Assembly: GCA_023404955.1 (NCBI GenBank)
Contig: JAEXZY010000143.1
Location: forward strand, 16,093-80,092
DNA from: Actinomycetes bacterium
Lineage (GTDB): Bacteria > Actinomycetota > Actinomycetes > Mycobacteriales > Mycobacteriaceae
Direction: 5' to 3'
Length of the DNA stretch: 64,000 nt
The translations under genes and the position numbers were made by a program. Below the pieces are notes generated by a model, which saw nothing but the letters and a program-made list of their open reading frames with translations, had not been told where the DNA came from and searched no databases. This document shows positions 51,198 to 58,881 of this stretch, piece by piece. Each line of letters begins with the position of its first letter. The stretch's first letter is position 1.

Positions 51198-51644
51198 ATG
51201 ATCGATTCCATGCCGCCGGCTGAAGTAGCCAATGCAGAACGTTTCGAGCGATTCGGCCTCGACGCCGACGCCGGAACGGTCGCACTGGCGCGCCGAGAAA
51301 TCGCCACCTGGTTGAACCAGTACTTCGCTCTGGACGAGGAACGCTGCAGCGATCTGGTGCTCGCCGTCAACGAGGCGCTGGCGAACTCCGCGGAGTTCGC
51401 TTACCGACTCGCCGAACGGCCCGGCACGATCGACGTCTGCGCGCAGTATGACCCGGAGCGTCAGATCTTGACCGTGGACATCACCGACCGGGGCTCATGG
51501 CGTACGCCGCAGACCTCTCCGGTCCCTCGCACCCGTGGGCGCGGAATTCCGCTGATGAAGACCCTGTCCGATCGGGCGATCATCGAGCCGTCCCCCCAGG
51601 GCACACATGTGCGCCTCGAGTGGCACGGCGTCACCCGCCTCTGA
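51198..51644 (+). CDS. RsbW-like anti-sigma factor (HATPase_c)
   Basis: A 148-aa GHKL ATPase of the RsbW/SpoIIAB type: N box AVNEALANSAEFAY (residues ~55-68), G1-like DITDRGSW (~94-101) and G2 GRGIPLMKTLSD (~112-123). It would phosphorylate the upstream STAS protein and sequester a sigma factor. ATG 51198; an in-frame ATG at 51210 is possible. It converges on the dehydrogenase gene with a 3-bp gap. Confidence 0.85.
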   Translation: MIDSMPPAEVANAERFERFGLDADAGTVALARREIATWLNQYFALDEERCSDLVLAVNEALANSAEFAYRLAERPGTIDVCAQYDPERQILTVDITDRGSWRTPQTSPVPRTRGRGIPLMKTLSDRAIIEPSPQGTHVRLEWHGVTRL

Positions 51645-51647
51645 CCG

Positions 51648-52721
51648 TCATCTTCGGTAGGTGCCGGCGCCGGTGACCAGCGGCAGGTCCAGCGTCGTGC
51701 GAACGCCGGCCTCTGCGGCCACCACGTCCGGGATGGCGTTGACGATGCGGCCGGCCGCGGCGAGGATCGCCGCGTAATTGTGGTCGCCGTTGCGACTGGT
51801 CGGGCAGATGTCCATGACGTACGACGGTTCCCCGGTGATCTCCACTCGGTACGACCCGCCCTCCTGCGCCGGCTGCGCCCAGTCAGGGCGCAGATCGCTG
51901 CGCAGCCGCGTGATGTGTTCGACGACGATCACCGGTTCCGAGGCGACAAGGCCCTCGATCTGGAAACGCACCGCCGCGACGGTGCCCTTCTTGATCGTGC
52001 CGACCGCCACGTCGAAGTCTTCGGGTGCAGGCTCCTGCTCGACGCTGTCCCTGATCTCGTCGATGTCGACGCCCAGGCCGGCGGCCAGTTGACGGATCGC
52101 TACGCCCCATGCCGCGCTCAGCACACCCGGCTGATACAGGAACGGCAGATCACCGATCTCGTTCCCGAAGCCCATCACGTCGAACATCACCGTCGCCCCG
52201 TCGTAGGTCGCGTAGTCCGCGATCTCCATCGTGCGGATCTGACTGACGCTCGCACAGGTGCCGGCCAGCGCCAGGGGCAGCAGGTCGGTGACGAAACCGG
52301 GGTCGACGCCAGTGATGAACACCGTGGCATTGCCCTCCCGCGCAACGGTTTCCACTCGGTCGATGGCGCGTTCACCGATGACGCCCCAGGGATAGGCGAG
52401 GAATCCCGGTGACGAGCCGACGACGTTGATCCCGGCCTCCAGGAAGGCGCGGACGTCCGCGAGTGCCTCCTTGGGCCGGATGTCGCCCATCGCGCAGTAG
52501 ACGACGCAGTCGGGTGCGTCAGCGATGATGGCCGAGAGATCGCCGACCGCAAGGACACCCGTCGCGCCGCCGAGGCCGGCCAGTTCCGCGGCGTCCTTGC
52601 CGAGCTTGTCCGCCGAGGACACCCACACGCCGGTCAGTTCGAAGCGGGGGTCCTCGATCAGCTGGCGCAGCGTCAGGCTGCCGCAGTTGCCGGTACCGAT
52701 CTGCGCCACGCGAATCGTCAT
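51648..52721 (-). CDS. NAD(P)H-dependent dehydrogenase of the dihydrodipicolinate-reductase-like family
   Basis: A 357-aa Rossmann-fold protein (VAQIGTGNCGSLTLRQLIEDPRFELTGVWV…, DCVVYCAMGD) with a C-terminal domain like DapB-related actinobacterial dehydrogenases. It is too long for DapB and lies outside a lysine operon. Its start is 28 bp from a KstR-type box shared with the divergent hydroxysteroid-dehydrogenase-like SDR, which suggests a role in sterol or steroid metabolism (inference). Substrate unknown. Confidence 0.8.
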   Translation of the reverse strand: MTIRVAQIGTGNCGSLTLRQLIEDPRFELTGVWVSSADKLGKDAAELAGLGGATGVLAVGDLSAIIADAPDCVVYCAMGDIRPKEALADVRAFLEAGINVVGSSPGFLAYPWGVIGERAIDRVETVAREGNATVFITGVDPGFVTDLLPLALAGTCASVSQIRTMEIADYATYDGATVMFDVMGFGNEIGDLPFLYQPGVLSAAWGVAIRQLAAGLGVDIDEIRDSVEQEPAPEDFDVAVGTIKKGTVAAVRFQIEGLVASEPVIVVEHITRLRSDLRPDWAQPAQEGGSYRVEITGEPSYVMDICPTSRNGDHNYAAILAAAGRIVNAIPDVVAAEAGVRTTLDLPLVTGAGTYRR

Positions 52722-52749
52722 GGCGGCCAGTATGCGTGGTCCACCCCTA

Positions 52750-52769
52750 AATTGGAACAGGTTCTAATT
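52750..52769. promoter_or_regulatory. KstR-type operator between divergent dehydrogenase and SDR genes
   Basis: TGGAACAGGTTCTA (52753-52766) fits TNNAACNNGTTNNA; arms extend to AATTGGAAC / GTTCTAATT with one mismatch. It overlaps the expected -35 of the SDR promoter, whose -10 is TAGCCT (52788-52793). Confidence 0.78.
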
Positions 52770-52801
52770 GTGGATGACCCCGTGCGGTAGCCTGTCGCCC
52801 C

Positions 52802-53548
52802 ATGGGACGCGTGGACGGAAAAGTGGCACTGATCAGTGGCGGCGCGCAGGGTATGGGTGCCGAGGATGCCCGGGCACTGATCGCCGAGGGAGCCAAGGTC
52901 GTGATCGGCGACATCCTCGACGAGAAGGGCCAGGCGCTGGCCGACGAGATCAACGCGCAGACCCCCGACTCCATTCGCTACGTGCATCTCGACGTCACGC
53001 AGGCCGACCAGTGGGACGCGGCGGTGGCCACCGCGCTCGAGGCCTTCGGCACGCTGAACGTTCTGGTCAACAACGCCGGCACCGTCGCACTCGGCAAGAT
53101 CGGTGAGTTCGACATGGCCAAGTGGCAGAAGGTCATCGACGTGAACCTGACCGGGACGTTCCTCGGCATGCAGGCCTCGGTCGAGGCGATGAAGGCCGCA
53201 GGAGGCGGGTCGATCATCAACATCTCCTCGATCGAGGGGCTGCGCGGCGCGGTGATGGTGCACCCATACGTGGCGTCGAAGTGGGCGGTGCGCGGGCTGA
53301 CGAAGTCGGCGGCGCTGGAACTGGGCCCCCACAACATCCGCGTGAACTCGGTGCACCCCGGCTTCATCCGCACACCGATGACCAAGTTCTTTCCTGACGA
53401 CATGCTGCGAATTCCCCTCGGCCGCCCGGGCCAACCCGACGAGGTCGCCAGTTTCGTGTTGTTCTTGGCCAGTGACGAATCGCGGTACTCGACCGGGGCC
53501 GAATTCGTCATGGACGGTGGTCTGGTCAACGACGTCCCGCACAAATAG
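52802..53548 (+). CDS. SDR: probable 3alpha,20beta-hydroxysteroid dehydrogenase (FabG3-like)
   Basis: A 248-aa classical SDR. Cofactor motif SGGAQGMGA (residues ~13-21), NNAG (~88-91), catalytic Ser (NISSIEG) and Tyr-x-x-x-Lys (YVASK) are in place. The stretches VVIGDILDEKGQALADEI, NLTGTFLGMQASV, GSIINISSIEGL and ASDESRYSTGAEFVMDGG parallel Rv2002 (FabG3), an NADH-dependent 3alpha,20beta-hydroxysteroid dehydrogenase. The KstR-type box upstream agrees with a steroid role. The ATG lies 9 bp after the -10, suggesting a leaderless or very short leader. Confidence 0.85.
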   Translation: MGRVDGKVALISGGAQGMGAEDARALIAEGAKVVIGDILDEKGQALADEINAQTPDSIRYVHLDVTQADQWDAAVATALEAFGTLNVLVNNAGTVALGKIGEFDMAKWQKVIDVNLTGTFLGMQASVEAMKAAGGGSIINISSIEGLRGAVMVHPYVASKWAVRGLTKSAALELGPHNIRVNSVHPGFIRTPMTKFFPDDMLRIPLGRPGQPDEVASFVLFLASDESRYSTGAEFVMDGGLVNDVPHK

Positions 53549-53568
53549 CACCTCAGCCGCCGGCCTTG

Positions 53569-56388
53569 ATGGTCAGCGCCGCTGACGGTCGGCGTCGGCG
53601 CGGACTACGCACGACGCTGATCGTCGTCGTGCTGGCCGCCCTGGTGGCGGTGCTCGGGGTCGCCGACTTTCCCGATTTCGCCCGCCCCACGCCCGACCCG
53701 TCACGCGTCGAGCTCGCCGAGGGCTGGAGCCTGGCGTCGGCGCGCGTGATCGGCGACGACGGTGCGGCTGTGTCGGCCTCGGGGTCGGCATCGGGGTCGA
53801 CATCGGGGTCCTCTCCGGTCGACCAGCAGGCGGGTTGGCATCCCATCGCCCGCATGCCTGCCACCGTGCTGCAGACACTGCAGGCCGACGGCAGCTATCC
53901 CGATCTCTATGTCGGCACCCGGCTGCGCGACGAGGTGCCGTGGGACCTGTATCGACAGGACTGGTGGTACCGCACCACCTTTCACGCTCCCGGTGGGCAC
54001 ACGACGTACCTGCTGGACTTCCCGGGCATCAACTACCGCGCGGAGATCTGGCTCAACGGGCATCGCGTCGCCGGCGCCGCCCAGATCGTCGGCATGCACG
54101 CCGCGCATCAGATCGACGCGACACCGTGGATCCGCCGCGACGGCACGAATGTGTTGGCGGTCAGGGTGACTCCCGAGCAGGCGCTGCAAGACGTCGACGG
54201 CGTCGAACTCGCCGACAGCTGGTACGACTGGATCAACTGGCGCTACCTGGGGTATCGCGCCCAGCCGGGCGCGGCACCGGTCAACAACTCGTTCGTCCCG
54301 GACCGCAACGCAGGCATCTGGAAACCCGTGACGCTGCAGATGTCACAGGACATCTCACTCGGTGAGAGCGCCGTGACGTCGGAACTGCCGCTGCCGCGCA
54401 CGGATTCAGCGACACTGACGGTGTACACGACGGTACGCAACTACTCGCCGGCCAGCGTGCGCGGCGTGGTGCGCGTGGCCATCAGCAGGGCAGGCAAGCC
54501 CGACGTGACGCTCGACCAGCGAGTCACCGTCGCGCCGGGGGAGACTCGGGAAGTGCGCTTCGACGCCGACCGGTATCCGGAGTTGACGCTTGATCACCCC
54601 GACCTGTGGTGGCCGTACACGATGGGCGACCCCGCGCTCTACGACCTGCGCACCGAGTTCCGCCGCTTCGGGAACGTATCCGATCTCCGCACACAGCGTT
54701 TCGGTATCCGCACCATCACCCAGCATCGCGACGACGACACCAGCCACCCCGAACTCGGCACCGGTGGCAACTTCTATCTCACCGTCAACGGCCGCGACTT
54801 CCCGGTGCGCGGCGCGGCCTACACCCCTGAGCTGCTGTTCGCGGACAACCCCGAGCGCGACACCGCCACGCTGCGCTATGTCCGCGACCTCGGCCTGAAC
54901 ATGCTGCGCTTGGAGGGCAAGTTCCCCGGTGAGCGGTTGGTGCAGATGGCCGACGAACTCGGCATCCCGCTGATGCTGGGCTGGATGTGCTGCAACCAGT
55001 GGGAGAAGTGGTCGCAGTGGGATACCGAGGACTACCGGGTCGCCCGCGCCAGCCTCACCTCGCAGATCACCATGTTGCGTTCGCACCCTTCGGCTTTCGT
55101 ATGGGCCAACGGCAGTGACGGCACCCCGCCCCCCGACCTGCTGGCCGACTACCGCCGGATACTCGAGGACTTGCACTGGCCGAACGCCGTCGTCGACACG
55201 GTGTCCAGCTTCGCCAGGGACGCCGACGGCGCCGTGCAGTGGGACGGCATCCACATGGCCGGACCGTACAGCTGGCGCCCGCCCAGCTATTGGTTCGCCG
55301 GCCGGTACGGGGCAGCACGGGGTGCCAACGCCGAGCAGGGAGACAACGAACACATCCCGCCCTTCGCGAGCCTGCGCCGCTTCATCCCGCCCGACAAACT
55401 CTGGCCGATCAACGACACCTGGTACTTCCACGCCGGTGCCAACACCAGCAATGCGGCGTTGACCACGATCCGCCGCGCGATCGACCGCCGCTACGGCGCC
55501 TCCACGAGTGCCGAGATGTTCACCACCAGAGCCCAACTCGCGCACTATGAATCGACGCGCGCCCAGTTCGAGGCGTTCGCCGCGGGCGGCTGGGACACGC
55601 ACAAGATGACGGTCTACTGGATGCTCAACAACCACTGGCCGTCGTTCTTCGGGCACCTCTTCGACTACTACCTGCGCCCGGGTGGCGCGTACTTCGGCGC
55701 CAAGACCGGGCTGCGCCCGCTGTCGGCGGTCTTCGACTCCTATGCCACCGGTGACCACAGCCGGGCCGCCGTGACCGTGGTCAACCAGACCCCGGCCGAT
55801 CAGCGCGACATGAGCGTGCGGGTGCGGGTCTACGACCTCCAGGGTCGGCTTCGCGACGACCGCACCAGCCCGCCGGTCGACGTCGCCTCCGGCGGCACCG
55901 CGACGGCGCTGTGGTTGCCCCGCGTCGCACCCGACTCCCCGGTGTTCTTCGTTCGTGTCGAATTACGGGATGGCACAGATCATCTCGTCACCGACAGCAC
56001 TTACTGGCAGTCGCAGCGCCGCGATGACGTCGGCGACCCGGGCAACGACCAGGCGTTCGAGCTGCGGCCCGCCCGTTGGGCCGACATGACGGCGCTGAAC
56101 ACGATGCCGCGCGGCAGACTGGAGGTCACCGCCCGGCGGACCGATGACGGTGTCGCGATCCGGCTGCACAACCCGGGGCGGGGAGTCGCGTTCTTTTCCC
56201 GCGCCGAGCTCACGTCCGGACCCGACGCCGACGAGATCCTGCCGATCAGCTACACCGACAACTACGTGACCGTCTACGGCGGGGAGACCGTCGAGATTCG
56301 CGGACAACCGCTGTCCGACGGGTCGCGCGCGGACTGGGTGCGCGTCACCGGCTACAACACCGCACCGGTCGTCGTCCCGGTCACCTGA
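53569..56388 (+). CDS. membrane-anchored GH2 glycosidase, exo-beta-glucosaminidase/mannosidase-like
   Basis: A 939-aa glycoside hydrolase family 2 protein with a basic N-terminus and one TM/signal anchor (residues ~13-31), then a small Ser/Gly linker, the sugar-binding jelly roll (WYRTTFHAPGG…YRAEIWLNGHRVAG), an Ig-like domain, the TIM barrel (NMLRLEGKFPGERLVQMADELGIPLMLGWMCC) and C-terminal Ig-like domains. GSDG (Asp acid/base) and NAEQGDNEHIPPF (Glu nucleophile) match the CsxA-type exo-glucosaminidase subgroup, which uses Asp. ATG 53569 (TTG 53566 adjacent). Probably acts outside the membrane on an amino-sugar or mannose polymer. Confidence 0.85.
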   Translation: MVSAADGRRRRGLRTTLIVVVLAALVAVLGVADFPDFARPTPDPSRVELAEGWSLASARVIGDDGAAVSASGSASGSTSGSSPVDQQAGWHPIARMPATVLQTLQADGSYPDLYVGTRLRDEVPWDLYRQDWWYRTTFHAPGGHTTYLLDFPGINYRAEIWLNGHRVAGAAQIVGMHAAHQIDATPWIRRDGTNVLAVRVTPEQALQDVDGVELADSWYDWINWRYLGYRAQPGAAPVNNSFVPDRNAGIWKPVTLQMSQDISLGESAVTSELPLPRTDSATLTVYTTVRNYSPASVRGVVRVAISRAGKPDVTLDQRVTVAPGETREVRFDADRYPELTLDHPDLWWPYTMGDPALYDLRTEFRRFGNVSDLRTQRFGIRTITQHRDDDTSHPELGTGGNFYLTVNGRDFPVRGAAYTPELLFADNPERDTATLRYVRDLGLNMLRLEGKFPGERLVQMADELGIPLMLGWMCCNQWEKWSQWDTEDYRVARASLTSQITMLRSHPSAFVWANGSDGTPPPDLLADYRRILEDLHWPNAVVDTVSSFARDADGAVQWDGIHMAGPYSWRPPSYWFAGRYGAARGANAEQGDNEHIPPFASLRRFIPPDKLWPINDTWYFHAGANTSNAALTTIRRAIDRRYGASTSAEMFTTRAQLAHYESTRAQFEAFAAGGWDTHKMTVYWMLNNHWPSFFGHLFDYYLRPGGAYFGAKTGLRPLSAVFDSYATGDHSRAAVTVVNQTPADQRDMSVRVRVYDLQGRLRDDRTSPPVDVASGGTATALWLPRVAPDSPVFFVRVELRDGTDHLVTDSTYWQSQRRDDVGDPGNDQAFELRPARWADMTALNTMPRGRLEVTARRTDDGVAIRLHNPGRGVAFFSRAELTSGPDADEILPISYTDNYVTVYGGETVEIRGQPLSDGSRADWVRVTGYNTAPVVVPVT
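53772..53807. repeat. 12-bp tandem repeat in GH2 linker
   Basis: Three imperfect copies of GTCGGCATCGGG encoding an SASG-type linker between the membrane anchor and the enzyme domains. A slippage-prone site. Confidence 0.75.
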
Positions 56389-56410
56389 GCGATGCGTACT
56401 GTCTCAAGGT

Positions 56411-57679
56411 GTGAGCGCACGGGCGGGCATCGTCATCACCGGAACCGAGGTCCTCACCGGACGGGTGGCCGATCTCAACGGGCCGTTTCTGGCTGATCGA
56501 CTCCTCGAACTCGGCGTCGAGCTCGCCCACATCACGCTGTGCGGCGATCGGCCCGCCGACATCGAGGCGCAGCTGAGATTCCTCGCCGACCAGGACGTCG
56601 ATCTGATCATCACCAGCGGCGGCCTGGGTCCGACCGCCGACGACATGACGGTCGAGGTGGTCGCCCGCTTCTGCGATCGCGACCTGGTGCTCGACGACGG
56701 GCTGGAAGCGACGATCCGCCGCATCGTCGACACGCTGATGTCCCGCTACCCCGGTGTGGATGCCGAGGCTGTGCACGCCGCCAACCGCAAGCAGGCGCTG
56801 GTGCCCGCCGGCGCGACGATCCTGACCCCGGTCGGGACAGCGCCCGGCGTCGTGGTTCCCGGGCACCCCACCGTGGTGGTGCTGCCCGGCCCGCCGCGCG
56901 AGTTGCAGCCGATGTGGCGGGCGGCGGCGGCCACCGACGCGGTGGTCGAGGCGCTGGCCGGCCGCACGGATTATCAGCAGGAGACCGTGCGGATGTTCGG
57001 GCTGCCGGAGTCCGGTCTGGCCGAGACGTTGCGGGAGGCCGAGCGCGACGTCGACGGGTTCGATCGGCTCGAGATCACGACCTGTCTGCGCCGCGGCGAG
57101 TTGGAGATCGTCACCCGGTTCGAGCCGCAGGACTCACCCATCTACGACGCGCTGCTCGCCATGCTGTCGGACCGGCACGCCCAGGAGATCTTCTCCACCG
57201 ACGGCGCCCTGATCGACGATCAGGTGGCGCAGCTGCTGAGTGGACGCACGATCGTGACGGCCGAGAGTTGCACCGGCGGTCTGCTGGCCGCGCGGCTGAC
57301 CGAGCGGGCAGGGTCGTCGGCCTACGTGTGCGGCGGTGTGATCGCGTACGCCAACAGCGCGAAGGCCGAGGTGCTCGGGGTGGACCCCGAACTGATCGAA
57401 ACCCACGGCGCAGTCTCCGAGCCGGTCGCCGAGGCGATGGCTCACGGGGCGCTGGCCCGCTTCGGTGCCGACACCGCGGTGGCGATCACCGGCGTCGCGG
57501 GCCCCGGCGGCGGCACCGAGGCGAAACCGGTCGGCACGGTGTGCTTCTCGATCGTGCTGGCCGACGGCACCGTCGTCACGCGCACGACGACGATGCCCGG
57601 TGGACGGTCCGACGTGCGGGACCGCTCGACGACCGTCGCGATGCATCTGCTGCGAAGGACACTGACCGCATCCCGCTAG
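56411..57679 (+). CDS. cinA: CinA-like protein (NMN amidase / competence-damage protein)
   Basis: A 422-aa protein with the N-terminal MoaB/molybdopterin-binding-like domain (GIVITGTEVLTGRV…DLIITSGGLGPTADD, residues ~6-90) and a C-terminal CinA amidase domain (TVTAESCTGGLLAARLTERAGSS…, GVAGPGGGTEAKPVGTV). Two-domain CinA proteins hydrolyse ADP-ribose and/or deamidate nicotinamide mononucleotide in NAD recycling. Full length and complete. GTG 56411. It is followed 10 bp later by a small gene. Confidence 0.92.
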   Translation: MSARAGIVITGTEVLTGRVADLNGPFLADRLLELGVELAHITLCGDRPADIEAQLRFLADQDVDLIITSGGLGPTADDMTVEVVARFCDRDLVLDDGLEATIRRIVDTLMSRYPGVDAEAVHAANRKQALVPAGATILTPVGTAPGVVVPGHPTVVVLPGPPRELQPMWRAAAATDAVVEALAGRTDYQQETVRMFGLPESGLAETLREAERDVDGFDRLEITTCLRRGELEIVTRFEPQDSPIYDALLAMLSDRHAQEIFSTDGALIDDQVAQLLSGRTIVTAESCTGGLLAARLTERAGSSAYVCGGVIAYANSAKAEVLGVDPELIETHGAVSEPVAEAMAHGALARFGADTAVAITGVAGPGGGTEAKPVGTVCFSIVLADGTVVTRTTTMPGGRSDVRDRSTTVAMHLLRRTLTASR

Positions 57680-57689
57680 GGTGTGCACC

Positions 57690-57914
57690 ATGGTTGACAC
57701 CGACGAGCGGCAGGCGTTCTCGGCGCTCGCCGAGCAGACCGGCTGGACGCACCGCAGTTCCGAGCGCAACGACTACTTCACCAAGGGCACGGTCCGAGTG
57801 CACGTGGTGTGGCAGGACGACAGCGTCGTCAACGGCGGCACGCTCTTTCACGACGACCTCTTGACGTCCTACACCCGCGAGCTGCCCACGGTGCAGAGCT
57901 GGCTCAGGCGCTGA
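57690..57914 (+). CDS. conserved small actinobacterial protein
   Basis: A 74-aa protein (ERQAFSALAEQTGWTHRSSERNDYFTKGTVRVHVVWQDDSVVNGGTLFHDD…) of a small conserved actinobacterial type with mixed alpha/beta character. ATG 57690 lies 8 bp after TAGGGT, suggesting a leaderless transcript; an ATG/GTG further upstream overlaps cinA. Function unknown. Confidence 0.75.
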   Translation: MVDTDERQAFSALAEQTGWTHRSSERNDYFTKGTVRVHVVWQDDSVVNGGTLFHDDLLTSYTRELPTVQSWLRR

Positions 57915-57926
57915 TCAGGCGTCCTA

Positions 57927-58850
57927 TCAGGCTTCGGCGGCGTCCCACAGCGCGGTCATCGAGGTGAGGATCGCCTCGGCCTCGCCGAGCCCACCGAGGT
58001 GGCTCTCGCCCGAGAGTGTGTAGAGCTCGGCGTCGGGCAGCCGCGACACCACGTGCTGACCGTGCGCGAAGGGCACGATGTGGTCGGCGTCGCCGTGCCA
58101 CCACCGCACCGGCACCGTGACGTCAGCGAGCCGAAAGCCCCACTCCCGTGCGAACACGACGATGTCGGCGAACGGCGCCGCGAGTTGTTTACGACTGCCG
58201 TTGAGTAGATCGTCGAGGAACATCGCCTTGAACTCGGGACGCGCGAGCAGCCGGCGATCGCCCTCGGGGGAGAGCGCACCGTAAAGCCCGATGATCGGAT
58301 TGGCGACGGGCTTGACCATGCGGATCAATGGGGTGGCCATCAGACTCAGCGTCGCGCCCATGTGCTCGAGGACCGGCGCCACGTGCACCCCGAGAGTGCC
58401 CATCGCCCCACCGCCGATCGCGTCGGGCCCCTTCGTGGGTGCGACACCGCCCAGGACACCGGCCGCGACCACCCGGTCGGGCATGGCTGCGGCGACACCC
58501 AGCGTGTAGGGCCCGCCGCCCGACAATCCGATCACCATCATCTTTCCGATGCCCAAAGCGTCGGCCAGCGTGCGCAGGTCGTCGGCGAAGTCGATCACCC
58601 GCGCGTAGGCGTACGGCGTGGACGAGCCGATGCCGGGCCGGTCGATGCCGATCAGCCGGATGCCGTTGCGCTCCGCGTAGAGCCGCGCTTCCAGCGGAAT
58701 CTGACGGCGCGCTCCTGGGGTGCCGTGCAGCCAGAAGATCGGCTTGCCCTGCGGATCGCCGAACTCGGCGAAACCGAGACGGCGGCCTGCGCGGTCCGGG
58801 CCGACGGCGACGTTGCCTTCGAGCTTGGGACGGGTGATGTCGGTGGACAT
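57927..58850 (-). CDS. alpha/beta hydrolase
   Basis: A 307-aa alpha/beta-hydrolase fold enzyme: oxyanion region FWLHGTPGAR (residues ~38-47), nucleophile motif GLSGGG (Ser near residue 110), Asp in WWHGDADHIVP and His in GESHLGG. Cytosolic, no signal peptide. It follows the amidase gene on the same strand after 31 bp, so co-transcription is likely. Substrate (ester, epoxide, lactone) unknown. Confidence 0.86.
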   Translation of the reverse strand: MSTDITRPKLEGNVAVGPDRAGRRLGFAEFGDPQGKPIFWLHGTPGARRQIPLEARLYAERNGIRLIGIDRPGIGSSTPYAYARVIDFADDLRTLADALGIGKMMVIGLSGGGPYTLGVAAAMPDRVVAAGVLGGVAPTKGPDAIGGGAMGTLGVHVAPVLEHMGATLSLMATPLIRMVKPVANPIIGLYGALSPEGDRRLLARPEFKAMFLDDLLNGSRKQLAAPFADIVVFAREWGFRLADVTVPVRWWHGDADHIVPFAHGQHVVSRLPDAELYTLSGESHLGGLGEAEAILTSMTALWDAAEA

Positions 58851-58881
58851 GCGCGACAGTGTCGCATGCCGGCCACCGGCG

